Below are positions 1 through 12,572 of a DNA stretch of 64,000 nt, one piece after another. The first letter of the stretch is position 1. Each line of letters starts with the position of its first letter. Below the pieces are notes generated by a model. That model saw nothing but the letters and a program-made list of their open reading frames with translations. It ran no database searches and was not told the DNA's origin. The stretch is from Symsagittifera roscoffensis (taxonomy: Eukaryota > Xenacoelomorpha > Acoela > Convolutidae): the NCBI RefSeq assembly GCF_963678635.1, contig NC_087062.1, forward strand, positions 68,371,415 through 68,435,414, given 5' to 3'. The position numbers and the translations under genes were made by a program.

Positions 1-863
1 AATCCGCATTTGCAAAAATTTACTCACCTGAGCCTCGTAATTCAGCTCAAATTTTCCAAAATCGAACGGTAAACTTGTGACTTTTTTGCTTCAGATGAAA
101 GGAAAAATTTACGAAGAATTATCACGCTGTAGAATTATCACTATGTAGAAATGTTTTAGAATGGGGTTTCCGCTTTCCGGTACTAAAAAAGAAATGGTTT
201 GCAATCAATTTTAAATGTAAAATGGCCTAAAAAAATATTTGAATTTAATTAGAGTCAATTAAAAATGTTATCAAAACGTGGCTGAAGCAATCAAATTCAA
301 CCGATTCTATATCGATTTAAATTCATTATTTTGGCACTTCTCTTTTTTCCTATTTATTGAGCCTTTAAATTGATTATTTGTTCTTTGTAAGTCTTGATGC
401 AGTTAAATTTATAGTTTTTGATATCCAGTCATTTCGTGAAGAAGTTTGAGCTTAATTCCCTTAATCCTAACACAAAGTTTTGCGTGTAATTCGCTCCGAG
501 TCTTTAAAAAGTGACGGAACATTTTAGCTTGGTGTTTTGTTTTGTTCATCTTTATTCACCAATTTCAACAGCCACCATACCAACTATTTGCCATATCAAT
601 TAGCCATTTTTGAAAATTTTAAGATTATGTGAAAAAATTTAGCATGATCAAACTTCAAATTTAGAAACTGTTAATTTGAGTTACTGCTAAAGCGAACTAC
701 AGACATTTGAAGAGAGTTTTCAAACGCCAGAAATCCGTCGAAGATTTAAATCCATTTTCAAAAAAAGTTTACGGAAAAAATTTTGATGCATTTCAAACAT
801 AAGCTTATTTTTTTTTATAATTTTTTGATTATGTCGCACACTTTGGGCTTTTTACTAACACAA
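1..863. other. AT-rich DNA, no gene seen
   Basis: Only stop-rich short frames and oligo-A/T runs are visible in all six frames. No repeat shared with the rest of the window was recognised. Confidence 0.6.
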
Positions 864-1235
864 AATGAGCACATTAATTAAATTTGATGATTAGTTAAGT
901 TGACCTACCGCAACTAATACGAAGTAATCTCTAGGAAACTTGTCTTTTGTTAAAAACTTTTGGGTTTAAATGAACCAAAAGTTGACACGACATCTCAGGT
1001 TTAAAAAATTTTTGACAGCAAAAATAAAATCCATTTTATATATAAATGATGGATTATAATTTTACTGTCAAAAAAAAGAAATCTCTAAACGTGAGATCTC
1101 GTATCACCTTTTGGTTCATTTATACCCAAAACTTTACCACAAAAGAAAAGTTTCCTAGGGATAACTTCGTATTAGTTAAAAGATTCTCGCGGTAGGTCAA
1201 CTTAACTAATCATCACACTAAAATAGTGTGCTCAT
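864..1235. mobile_element. Foldback / MITE-like element with long inverted arms
   Basis: The left arm begins ATGAGCACA and the right arm ends TGTGCTCAT. The arms (roughly 864-1020 and 1080-1235) are near-complete reverse complements. For example GATTAGTTAAGTTGACCTACC pairs with a matching segment near 1190-1212, and AAACTTTTGGGTTTAAATGA near 950 pairs with the segment near 1110. A short AT-rich centre is itself bounded by TTTTGACAG and CTGTCAAAA. No coding capacity is seen, so a non-autonomous DNA transposon or foldback element is the best reading. A target-site duplication was not clear. Confidence 0.75.
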
Positions 1236-2704
1236 CGAAATTGTTTGTTTCAACTGCATCGAAATTTGCCTGAACATTTTTTGTGAAAAAAAAATGTTAG
1301 AATCAATTATAATTCGTTAAAATAGATTTAATGGATACAAGTCTTCAACAGATTTCTTGTGGTTGGAAACTCTTTTTTTGTTCAAATTTTTTACGAGTTC
1401 AAAAAGAATCGCGTTTATTCAGTTTTGCTGAGATTTCGCTAACGTATAGTCTGGCAAAATCTACTTTTCAGGCATTAAACCAATTTTTTACTACCGGTTG
1501 AACTCCGTGAAAATATATAATTGGGTTACCTTTCATCAATTTTTATACTGGAAAAAAATCTGCAGTAAAACGTATTTAATTTCCTATAAATCTCAATGCA
1601 ATTTCCCCTGGATGAATTGAAAAAAACCCGAAGCTGACGTTTTTTCTTGGGGTGAAGTGGATCCAACAAAAAGTAAGAATTAAATCCTCCCTCTCCCAGC
1701 CGATCATTTTTTTCACCCAAGTGTTGTCATAATTTAGCGCTGCTGATGATTTTTCAGGCACTTTTTAAATATTGGAAGAAGAACTATAAATTAAAACAGG
1801 ATACGGAAAATCTGATGTGTGTGGGCAAGTTTTAATTCAGTGTCTAAAAGATAAAAGAACAAGATTATAATGGCGGCATTTTTATATTACAAAGGCTAAT
1901 CTGTAATTCTCGATTGGATTAACAAACTGATGCTCACCTGTCTCGAGGCTGGTACATACAATTTTTGATCAGATTTAATTCTCCAAATTTATGCTCTTTT
2001 TAAACTCTTTTCACTGTCCTGTTCGAGCCTGTTATTTCCCCCGTGGTTACATGTAGTTCAAAATTAAAATCAGACATTTTGCATAATTAGAGGCTAAGAG
2101 GCAAGGCAATTAGCCTCCAGAGGGAATTTTGTTTAAAAACAAGGTAACAGTGTCTGCGAGGCTTTGAAAACAATCAGCGAAAGGGAAAGAGAGGGTAAAG
2201 GCGTAAATTAGGGCTAAAATTGAAGTATGGAATGCTACTTGTCTTAGAATTCAAATTCAAAATCTGTGCTACTTTCAGCAGTAATAACTGTCCAAATAGT
2301 TCGAACTATTTTATACGGATATAAAGCCCTAAGTTTAAAGCTAATTTTAGCCTGTTCTAATGCACAGCTACATCAAAATCCAACTCTCACAACCCTTTCC
2401 TCCCTAACGAACATAATATTAAACACAAACAAAAGGCAAAAATAAACAAAAAAATCAATATAAAAACAATTTAAAAATTATAAAAACAAAATTAAACACC
2501 GAAACGGTGACTGTTTTATTATCTCAATGATAAAACAATCAACCTAAACGTGAAAAAGAATTGATTATGTATTGGTGTTCAAAGAAACAACCATCCAAAA
2601 TTTCATTAGAACCTCGTCGTTTTTTGGCCTATTGAAACCAGCCGTCAGTTTACTGAAGACATGTCGCATCAAAACGCTGACAATGTATCCGGGTCGAGGT
2701 AGGG
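1236..2704. other. Intergenic, no feature recognised
   Basis: AT-rich DNA with only short frames on either strand that lack codon structure. Nothing was recognised on either strand. Confidence 0.5.
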
Positions 2705-3335
2705 GACTTATGTTGCGACCATTGCGACCCACATCGGGTATAATGAGACTATTGCGACTCAAACTGGGTATGTTGCGACTTTGCGCGACCGAAGAAATTT
2801 TACGCGACTTTGTGCAACCCAAAGAAGATATGTTGCGACTTTGCGCGAACCAAATAAGGTATGTTGCGGTTTTGCGCGACCCAAATAAGGTATGTTGCGA
2901 CCATTGCGACTCAGATGGGTATGTTGCGACTTTGTGCGACCGAAATATTTGCGCAACCTTGCGCGACTCAAAACAGATATGTTGCGACTATACGAGACCC
3001 AAAAAGGTACGTTGCGACCATTGAGACTCAAATGGGTATGTTGTGACTTTGGGCAACCGAAATATTTGCGCGACTTTGCGCGGCTCAAAACAGATATGTT
3101 GCGACTTTACGAGACCCAAAAAGGTACGTTGCGACCATTGCAACTCAAAATGGGTATGTTGCGACTTTGCACGATCCAAACTACGCATGTTGCGACTTTG
3201 TGCGACTCAAGCCTCAGATATGTTGCGACTTTACGAAAACCAAAAATGTACGTTGCGGCCATTGCGACTCAAAATGGGTATGTTGCGACTTTGCGCGACC
3301 CAAATGAGGCATGTTGCGACTTTGTGCGACTCAAG
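2705..3335. repeat. Minisatellite (TATGTTGCGACTTTGCGCGACC type)
   Basis: A ~30-bp monomer built on TGTTGCGACTTTGCGCGAC is repeated about 20 times with variants. A longer period of about 117-123 bp is visible: the variant GGTACGTTGCGACCATTG recurs near 3006, 3123 and 3248. The array is open in several frames on both strands simply because the monomer length is near a multiple of three. Those long frames have repeated Leu/Arg/Cys content and are not genes. Its base composition is more GC-rich than the surroundings. Confidence 0.9.
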
Positions 3336-3365
3336 CTTCTTGCGGGATGATGGAATTTCGGTCGC

Positions 3366-3755
3366 CATATAAAGTACAAAGTGATAGATTTCGCCCTTAG
3401 TAACAAATCAATTATGGCAAATAAGCTTCTTTCAACCAATTTGGAATTTGGAACGATTTCTAAGACGATTAAATCTCCACTTACCACGTTAATAGCGCGA
3501 AATGTATCGCGCGTTACTTGTCCCAAAACAGCCAAAATGGCAATCTTTAAACCGCCGAAACTGTACAAAAAAAGATCACAGGTGAACCATCTTTTTCAAA
3601 GGTAAGATAGAGACAACAATAAATGTTAAATGATATAAAAAAAAATATCCGTCAAAAATGGCTAATTAAAATCAAAATTTGTCTAAAGAAAAAAAACCAC
3701 CGCGAGCACCAATATTCCGTTACTTTCGTTACAAAAAACGGAACAATAATGTTAC
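3366..3755 (+). repeat. Dispersed repeat D, copy 1
   Basis: About 390 bp resembling 11793-12156 in the same orientation. Shared blocks include AAGTACAAAGTGATA, AACAAATCAATTATGGCAA, TTAATAGCGCGAAAT and GCCAAAATGGCAA, ending near CGGAACAATA. It directly follows the minisatellite. No coding potential is seen. Confidence 0.8.
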
Positions 3756-6117
3756 CTACAAATTATTAAGACTGCTCGTATCAGGGCAAAACTCTGAATA
3801 TTCCGAGTGCCCATTATTGGCCTCAAACAGTTTGTGGTATGTGAAATATTGACAAACTACAATTTTTGGGCTGATGATATCAAAGTTTAAAATTTTATTT
3901 GTTTATGGATTTTATAAGACTACTTAGCGTGCCCTAAATAATTTAGAACAAATTTGAGGACAGATAATTGGTCACGCATAAAAAATTTGCATGATTTTCG
4001 GCTGGAAGCCCATACGCAGTCAACTTTTCTGAAATCGGTCTGAATAACAAAAAACTTCATAACTTTATTATCTTGTAATGGTTCTGAAAAAAGTCAAAAC
4101 TATCTCTAATAAAAAAAGCCTCCAGCAACTTCATATTCAGAAAATCCATAATAGGTGTTATATACACAATTATGATCTGTAGCTCTCCCGAAAGTTATTG
4201 GTAGAAAAAAAACTGACACTAAAAATTTTTCATCACCATCTTATAACAAAAAATATTTTCAATTTTTGAAAAATTGCCAAACAGATCATTTCTTAGCTTA
4301 TCACAAATTTATATGCGTTGGTTTTTGGTTTCCAATTAGTTGAAAAATGATTCCGTGATTTGAAATCCAAGGGACAGTCTCAGTTTTTTATATAACAATT
4401 TTTACTATCAGAACTTGATATTTGTTTTCTTGTTCAGTGAAAAAATTGTTTAACAGTTTTCTATAGCATAATTATTGAACGGTTTTTTTAATAAATAAAT
4501 TATTCTACTTCTCTTCAAAAATTTTACTTTAAGTTGAACCCTAAAAATTTATTTTAATTTCATTGATTTACTTGATTTATTTTTTCCCACTTATAAATTA
4601 AGGCAATCATTCATAGAGCAATAATTCTTCAACCAAAATATTTGGAGTTGCAGGTTTAGAAATTGCCATTTCCTTTTTTCAATAATTTATTCGAGATTTT
4701 TGGTGACTTTATTTAGGTCGTAATAAATTTAAAACATCAAGAACTTACTCAATTCTAAATTACCTGAATTTATCAGCTTGTCCACAACAATTACTTTTTT
4801 CTAAAAGTGAACTAGTGTTAGCAATCATAATTTTTCATTTACCGGGAAAAAGTTCAATCAACTCTGCCATTTCAAGATTCTTCACCTTTCTTCTTACTTT
4901 TTTTTTAATTTTTTTTTTACATTCTCTATAATCATTCTATTAAACGTTTGATTCAAAAAATGGAAAAACAGTTATTCTCTGCAGAAAAAAAAACTTATAG
5001 GAATCATCAGCATATCCATATTATATCTTATTTTTATATAATACTCCTATTTTAGATTCAATAGTTTTCTGTACAATTCAAATGGCCAACACTTTTCAGA
5101 GAGTTATTGTTCCGATCAATGAAAATTGGGAGGAACATTGTATTTGTGTGTTTTACTTTTTTTTGCTTTTTGTTTTTCACGCAAAATCAAGTATTATAAA
5201 TTTTGATCGGATTGGATTCAGTGATATATCCTATTAAAGCCCTTTGAGTCGTGATTCGAATCAGATTTAAAAAATTCCCAAATTTTATCCCAGTGTCAAG
5301 AAAAACCGGTTTGAAGTTTCTGACTTTTGTCTTAATTCGAGTAAGCAAGTTTACAAGCTGAATTGTGCCTAATTTAGAACCTCAAAATTTAATTTTAAGC
5401 AAGTAAAATGAGTTTTTGGAGTTTTTTATTTTCATTTTGGGAACCAAAAATTTCAAAAAAATTCTAAAAATTCTTCAAAAACGATTGAAGTTTTTTTTCG
5501 TAGTTTTTAGCCAGTTTTCAACAAAAAGTTCTTCCAATTTGTCTATATTTGTATGATTGTCTAATATGCCTGATTTATAATATTACGTCAGATCATTTTA
5601 TCATACTAAGCAGAGAAAACTACATTAAATTGGAAAAAAACTTTCTAAGCCGTAGTATTCTAAAGAGTATGGTCGGAAACTTCTGTGCTACTTGAACAGT
5701 AATCGGCTGTTCTTATTCTAATGTGTTTTTCAATTTGTAACAAGAAATGAAAAACATTTATTTTTATTTGTTTAAATCACCATTAAACGAAGTTTTTACC
5801 AATGAATTTGTTAGAAAACAAAACAAATTATCAAAAACTGAATAACAGCATGTAGCTGATAAAAAATTTTCTCATGCTTTTGAAAAATGTCTAGTTTGTT
5901 TGTCTTTTTTAGCTGACTTGCTCAAGAGGAGATAATGGTGTCCCACTCTTTAACCCTACGATATTTAACCCCTCTGTTTACACCCCCTATGTCATAACCC
6001 TAATCAAGTGAATGATCAAATATATTAAGAAAGAAAATTTTTTGGTTTCCTTTAACTTTTATAATACAGACAATATGAGCTGGTCATTTTTCCTGGATGA
6101 CCTCTATGCCGTTTCCT
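3756..6117. other. Intergenic AT-rich DNA
   Basis: Long A and T runs with stop codons throughout. No gene or repeat was recognised. Confidence 0.5.
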
Positions 6118-6556
6118 AAGTACGGCTTTCCTCAGTTTTTTTGGTACCGCTAGTCGACTCTACGCTGGAATGCAGTCGTTCACAACGCGCACTTGGTTCC
6201 ACATTGGGGCTGTATAGGGCCCTTATAAGGTTCTCCTCACTCGCATGCAGCATCCTATCGAATCTTTCCTCTTCTGAGATCAGCTCTTCTAACAAATTTA
6301 AGGCCAGTTTTCTTTCCTTGGAGCGTTGTTGTTGTTATCCATTTCTTCTCCGTCCGTTTTGGCCACTAATTTCCCTGGCTGAGACGCTTGACTCTGTTCC
6401 TCTGAACCGGATACATGAAAAATTCGGCAAAGAATTGAGCTGTGCGCTCAGAGTTGTGTTTTTTGATCGTTTCTTCATCTGATTTTCAATTTGGTTTTCG
6501 ATTTTGCTTTTTCTTGCCGGTGAAAAAAAAATGAGCTTCTCGTGGTTGCGGGTCAT
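6118..6556 (-). pseudogene. Interrupted reading frame at the 3' end of the gypsy relic
   Basis: From an ATG at 6556 a single minus-strand frame stays open to the stop near 6118 except for one in-frame TAA near 6335. The first part is basic (K/R/N-rich). The second part is a Glu/Leu-rich, probably helical segment (A-L-N-L-L-E-E-L-I-S-E-E-E) followed by a polar tail. This resembles the general style of the C-terminal part of retroelement or transposase proteins, but no specific family was recognised. Its position downstream of RNase H on the same strand suggests it belongs to the same element. Confidence 0.4.
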
Positions 6557-7369
6557 CTGTTTTCATTTTTGTTTTCTTTTGTTCGAAATTTCTACTTTTT
6601 CGTAACTGGATCAATATGCCTGCTCTAGTAGTTTGAATGAGTTTTGACGGCTTTTAACTGACTGAATGCTATTGCACAAATTTGATAAAAAGTTTGATTT
6701 ACACATTTTTCGAGATAGCTCGCAATCGTTTCCGATCCGGTCTTGTTTTATCCGGTTAAGATCAACTCGTTGCTATAGCAACCACTTTTGTTATTTTGAC
6801 GTAATTTGAGCTGCCCGAGGTCGAAATCGTCTTCGCTACGCTAGAGCTCTGCGTGATCATTTACTCAGCTGCTTATGAAGTCTAACGCTTCGTGACACCG
6901 ATCAATTGACACGACCACAAAACTATTGTCACAATTCCCAAGCTTAAAATAGAAACCTCCTTAGCTCTTTTGAACGGATTCACGAAATTCTCTTAGATTA
7001 TCTCAGACGTTTAGCCTTCGATTTATCAGTTTGAAATTTTTTCCTCTCCAACAATCAAATAAGCAGCAGCACGTGCGAATATCAATGGGCCACTGAGCAC
7101 AGGAAATTCCTATGAGTTTACTTTTTCAATTATTCAAGGTTCACTTTTTTACAAACGTCTACAATTCCCCGACGGGTCCCTGGACTGACCACCCTTGATA
7201 TTCACGTTCTTTCCGGTTAATGTATGATTTTAAACTAAAATGGTAACGAACATTCAGCCCACTTATTCAATCTTGACAGGAAAGTTTTGTTGGTTGTATA
7301 GGCTGCAAAAGCTGATAGGAATGCTTGCTGATCAGTAAAAGTCTTAATGTTTTCATCAATAGACAGTAA

Positions 7370-8060
7370 TTGAACCTATAAGTTGCCCATACGACTGCTA
7401 GCAGCGATAGTTCATTGGTTGAGATTTTTTTTCTTGAACAATGAGGTTGCGTGATGCAGAAGATATACGAGCCGAGTCCCCGCCATCAGGCATATTTTGC
7501 AAAATGGCTCCTATCTCAGCATGACTCGCATCACATTTTACTCATGTGCCTTGGGTTTACTACAGTAGAATAATTATTGAAAAAGTCGCTACCGCATCTT
7601 TATTTTTTAAAAAAAAACTTTATGAGTAGCCGTGCATCCGACATATTTTATTGTTTCTTTCAGTTTTTCAGGCGTTTTAAATTGTTTCAACGTTCACGCT
7701 TTCTCCTAACTTTTTCGCCGTTTCTTTCAGTTTTTTAGGCGTCCACACGATCTAATTTGTTTCAACGTTTTTGGAGCATATATTTTTTACTGCTTCCTTT
7801 TTCAAGTTTTTGGTAATGCCCCTCCAATCGATAAATGATGTGCTAACAAATATAATTGCCTGATTGTTTAAGAATCCGCACTTCGATGCTTTCAAAACTA
7901 AGTTTTCATGATCTCATATTTTCATGGCACTTCCTTCTAACTGGAGGTAACCTTTTTCTTTTTTTTCACACTATCAAAATATCGTCAAGAATACAGAAAG
8001 TGTTTTTCGCATAGTTCAAGGTACGGAAAATGAATTTTACTCAACCCATTTAAAAATTTG
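7370..8060 (-). pseudogene. gypsy-type RT / RNase H fragment
   Basis: The fragment carries the reverse transcriptase catalytic Asp pair in the context C-I-L-D-D-I-L-I-V, then the L-K-A-S-K-C motif typical of Ty3/gypsy RT. About 330 bases further on are the RNase H first-aspartate strand (V-K-C-D-A-S-H) and the E-L-x-L-L-A-V-V helix. At least two frameshifts and several stops separate them, so no intact enzyme is encoded. The order and spacing match a Ty3/gypsy Pol reading leftwards. Confidence 0.75.
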
Positions 8061-9419
8061 TCGAAGTTTGGCATTTGATACTTGTTTTTATATAACTGTC
8101 TACTAATGTCTACTAATGAGTTCTGCGTACAAGGCCAATTTTTTGTGTGGTGTTATTTGACTGTGATAACTTCTGGTGCATTTAAACAGCCACTGGTGTG
8201 TTAACGTTCAGTTTCTCCTTTGCTATAAACTTTGAACCACGTACCGACTCTAATATCTGTTTTGCTGTAGTCCAGTTGATGAAAAAAAGTGACTTCTTGT
8301 GTCCAATGTCATGTGACTTTTGTTGTTGCCTAGTCTAATTACGGTTTTAATTGACTTCACATGTCTAGATCTAATTTCCCTTCAATTTTTGATTTTTTTG
8401 ATCTGGAACTGTGCTGTTTGTGCCGTAGGCTGTCTTTTAATTCAATTTTTTGGTCATTTATGTCTCAATCTCTGTGGCTTTTTTCTTTTCTATGGCCCTT
8501 ATCTTGAACTCCTGCGACGAATCCAAATTTTTGTTTGAGTCACACTACTTTCAAGTTTCATCTGTTATTTCGTTCACCTGTTGTGACCTACACATTTTGG
8601 CAAAGTAAACATTTCACAGTTTTTAACACCATGTCAATTGCGGCGGTGTTTTTTAAGGTGACCGCATTCATTGGTTGTTTCCTTCTATTATTCTAATCCG
8701 GGCCACAGTATTGTAGTTTCTTTTGTTTTCAGAAGTTTATGATTTTTGAGTTCAACCTTCTACTTTCCTGATTTCTGACAATTAGTAATTGTTTTCATTT
8801 GATTCTAATTTGACTGCTTGAACTCGCTGCTGTTTGACTTTTCCTTTGATGCATCTGTATTGTTTGTTTTTTTGTTAGTTTTTTTGAGCTCGCTTCAATA
8901 CTTGTTCTGGTTTAAAAGTATCTTGTAACGTATCAATCTTCATTTGTGATTTAAATTAAATCCGCACTAAACATTCCTCAAGTGTTCCTAACTCCGGTCT
9001 GAGTAGTTAGCGCTGCCTTCAAGCTTTTTAAGGGCTCATTAGCTTCTTGTACAAGTGTGAACAATTTCTATCTTCCATATGTCACCTTTTGAAACCTCTG
9101 GATAGTTGCGAGATTATGTCAAATATAATTTTTTCGAAATCTGTTTCGAGATATCTACATGGAAGTTAGTTTGTATTTGCCTTTTTTACCTTCTGAACCT
9201 AGAGCTAACACAAAGGCGTGGTACCAGTTTCTGTACTGCTTCGGCCTAGAGTACATCATGTCCTACTTCCTCCTCTCATGTTCTTTTTCGCATTTTTAGC
9301 TTCTATTCTTTACCTGTCTTTTCTTGCTGCCTGGAATGGAAGCCTGTAGATTTCGGTGATTCCGGTCTGTGTATCGATTCCAGTGTTATAGGCTCTGATA
9401 CAAAATTATATGCGGTTCA

Positions 9420-9575
9420 CCTTTTCCTCCGCCGTGCCGTCATCAAAAATTGGTCAAACCACGTTTTGATCAGCCATGGCGAGTCGACAGTCATCGACGC
9501 CCAATACATCGGAATACCTAAGACTCTCCTGTTTTCCTGTTTTGCAACTCTTGTTGGCTGGGCCATGTGATATCC
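9420..9575 (-). pseudogene. Gag-like N-terminal fragment
   Basis: The minus strand has an ATG-led frame (start near 9567) with S-P-W-L-I-K-T-W-F-D-Q-F-L, similar in pattern to the W-x-x-W-x-x-x-F start common in animal retroelement Gag proteins. It lies upstream, on the same strand, of the RT fragment. The frame closes after about 50 residues. The assignment rests on context and a short motif only. Confidence 0.35.
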
Positions 9576-9599
9576 TAAGATCCGGGTAAAAACTGACTA

Positions 9600-11485
9600 T
9601 CCGTAATAGTGAAAACTTAAGTTATGATTTAGAGTTTTCTCAGAGTATACAGTCTAGCATTGAATCAAGTTCATTCAGTCAGCACACTGATTTTAGGATA
9701 TGTTTTTTAGATCAAGCAGCATGGTTAACTTTTACCAGGACCGCATTAAACCATGTTACTAATAAAAATCACAAGCATAGCAGCACCACAAGACCATTGA
9801 TGATACATTCTGGGTAAAAAAGCATCTCAAGACTCTTTCGTTAATCTGACGTTTTTTAAAAGTTAAATGAGATGATGAGATAAAAGTGAAAGGGTAATCG
9901 CCTAATCTTATATAAATTTGTAAAAGTTACACATGTTTTCATCGCCGTTTAAATTTGTTTTTTTCCCTTAACTGAACCGTTATTTGCCGTTATTTGCTGA
10001 GCCATTTGATTTTGTCCAGAACATTTTGACAGTTATCTAAATTAGATGTTTTCTGACTCTAGTAAAGTCAAACTACCTAAACAGAAATTTCACTCAAAAA
10101 GAATCGCGTCCAATTTTTTGTCATTTTGTTTTCATAATTTTTCGCCTGAAACAAAATTCTAGCCGTGGGATGTTTTTGTTTTTCTGAATGATGTTTATTC
10201 TTTTTTTGCTTTTGAGGTTTGTTAAATTTAAAAAAAGTGTGTGTTTGTTTTTTTATTATTTTGCTAGTTTTTTAACAAATTTTAATACTGATTTGATATC
10301 GAATTTTTTTTTGTAGATTCCGTATGATTTTCTTAACAGTTTGACATGAATAACAATAAGTCACGGCAATTTTTTTTAAGCAAAAAAGAAGTTGTATCCT
10401 GTCGATAACAAACTTTTTAAACAGTTTTATATTAAGACAAGAAGAACTAGGAGCGTGGGGGTCACTTGAAAACAAACACTGTTTTGGCGCATATGTTTGC
10501 GAGAAATTCAACTCAGTTTGATGTTAAGAGTTTGAAAGAAAAAGAATTGTATAGCGTAAGCTTGCCTAGATATTTTTGGGAATAAGAATAAAGATCAATG
10601 GATTTTAAATAACCAACAATGCAAACTATAGTTATCATTTTTTTAGAAATATTAATCGGAGAGTGTGTTTCATCACTGAGGGATGATAATCATGTTAAAT
10701 CAAATTTAAAAAAATTCTTACACTGTTGCCTATAATTTGTATGGAATTGCATTGTGCTTTTTGAATTTGAAATTTTGAAATTTGATTATTTAAGTTATCA
10801 GACATTGGTCAAGGCATACATAAACATGCCATTCAAAAAATAGGAGTTTTTCAGCAAAAAGGAAAAGAAATCTAACATTAGTGTATCCAGGACTACGTTA
10901 AGCACCCAAAAAACAATATGCTGCCTGCAAAAAAAAATGAAAAAAGTTTCTTTGAGCACAAAATTTGATTTGCAGTTGAAAAAAAAACAACAACAAAAAA
11001 ACATTTGTGTCGCCATCAAAAAATGTTAGTCATACAATTTCCATATATGAGAATTGTATGACAAGTTTTAAAAAAAAAAAAACAAAAAAAAACGTTTTTT
11101 CATCACGAGTCTGTTTTTTTTTTGGGTGTATGGAGGTCCACCCGGGTTCATAAAATAAGATTGTACAAACTGCGAAGAAAAATAGTGAACTTATAGAGTA
11201 ACTTGAACTTATATGGTGTACACAAATATTTTGATGACTAAATTTCGTTCAATTTTGAGGAAAAAAAAGAATTTATGATAAACCAATATACTTAGTGTTT
11301 GTTTATTTCTGATGAATGAGCATTATTGTGATCACTTACACGTTACTTTGGTGAGCATAGTTTTCAAATGCTTTTAAAGGACTCATATTCTAAACTCTTC
11401 ATTGTAAGAATTACACAGGTTTTTTTTGAAGATTTCAAAGTGTTGGGAAAGAAGTTTGATTTTAGTAATATCAATAAAGCTCATG
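9600..11485. other. Intergenic AT-rich DNA
   Basis: Long poly-A and poly-T tracts (for example near 10240-10260 and 11065-11095). No gene or family member was recognised. Part of a degraded LTR of the gypsy relic could lie in 9580-9950, but no partner copy was found. Confidence 0.45.
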
Positions 11486-11489
11486 AAAT

Positions 11490-11690
11490 AATTTTTACCC
11501 AAGACGAAATTGCAACTCGCATGCACTAGCACAAATGTGACCGACAACGCTAGTCGGAAAAACTGCATGAGTAAAACTTTGAGTCTACAAAATTTCTCAA
11601 GTGACGCACGCCAATTATGACACATCAGCAGTACTAGTCAAATTGAAAAAAAAACGAACTTTACCAACTAACATGCCTCAATTTATACAG
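11490..11690 (+). repeat. Dispersed repeat B, left half (copy 1)
   Basis: Resembles 42400-42640 in the same orientation. Shared blocks are GACGCACGCCAATTATGA, GAGTAAAACTTT and AACATGCCTCAATTTATA. The matching right half lies at 12155-12290, separated here by repeat D. Confidence 0.75.
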
Positions 11691-11792
11691 CATGAAAAAC
11701 ATGAAAAAATTATAGCTAATGAAAAATATTGAATTTTTTTACTCTGATATTTTGATATTTTTTGTGAAAATCATCACCTCACAGGCCATATT

Positions 11793-12156
11793 AAGTACAA
11801 AGTGATAAATTGTGCTCCTTGTAACAAATCAATTATGGCAAGTAAGCTTCCTTCAACCAATTTGGAACGATTTATAGGACGGATTAAATATCCGCTTACG
11901 CGTTAATAGCGCGAAATATGCCGAGCGTTAATTGTCAAAAGTTGGCCAAAATGGCAATTTTCAAAGCACCATAACTACAAAAATTGAGCACAGGTGAAAT
12001 ATCTTTCCAAAATTAATCTCAGAACAGCAATCCTTTTTGAATGACTTAAAAAAATCCCGTCAAAAATAGCCAGTTAAAAAGTCGATATTTGTCTGAAAAA
12101 AAAACCATACCGAGCACAAATATTCCGTGAATTTCGTTACGAAAGTCGGAACAATA
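11793..12156 (+). repeat. Dispersed repeat D, copy 2
   Basis: Second copy of the 3366-3755 repeat, same orientation, with several small deletions. It sits between the two halves of repeat B. Confidence 0.8.
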
Positions 12157-12290
12157 GTAGTCTGTGTTAAAATCCTTAGCATTGGCTTTACTTAATAGTT
12201 GGTTATTGATCAACATGAACACTTTCGAAACGAACACATTTTATTACAACAATGTTTGCGTTGCAACAATATCTGCGACTATATATGTAG
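12155..12290 (+). repeat. Dispersed repeat B, right half (copy 1)
   Basis: Resembles 42780-42890. Shared blocks are CCTTAGCATTGGCT, TACTTAATAG and AACAATAT-TGCGACT. Confidence 0.75.
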
Positions 12291-12572
12291 AAATTAAGAA
12301 AATTTGAACTAGAAAGAATAACCATGTCTCAAGGTAGATGTAATAAATTTGATGAATAATATTATCGTTTATTTGGGTTGGAATATAAAAAACATTAGTT
12401 ATTATGATATTAGAAAGTTGTTACACGAAATTAATTTCAAAAATTATTTAGAGAAAATGAATTTCATCTGATATGAAAAAATTTATAAAAATTAATTTGA
12501 GTGTTTCTTGTTAAGCAAGAAAAAAAAACAACCACTGCAACATCGAAAACTGAGCCGACATTTTATCTCAAG

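Larger units (their letters stand above)
6118..9590 (-). mobile_element. Decayed Ty3/gypsy-like LTR retrotransposon
   Basis: On the minus strand, retroelement landmarks appear in the expected 5'-to-3' order. A Gag-like start lies near 9450-9575 and a Gag/linker zone runs through about 8600-9440. Reverse transcriptase motifs follow: an L-D-D-I-L-I core at 7970-7996 and K-A-S-K-C-G-F at 7870-7895. RNase H motifs come next: K-C-D-A-S-H-A-E-I-G-A-I-L at 7500-7540 and N-E-L-S-L-L-A-V-V-W at 7385-7412. A partly open frame lies at 6118-6556. Many stops and frameshifts separate the pieces, so this is a relic. No LTR pair was located. The RT/RNase H assignment is fairly sure; element boundaries and the Gag end are uncertain. 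Confidence 0.7.

Noticed and set aside
2572-3372. Several long overlapping reading frames (up to 152 codons) on both strands
   Set aside because: They are by-products of the 30-bp minisatellite; content is a repeated Leu/Arg/Cys/Asp pattern with no gene structure.
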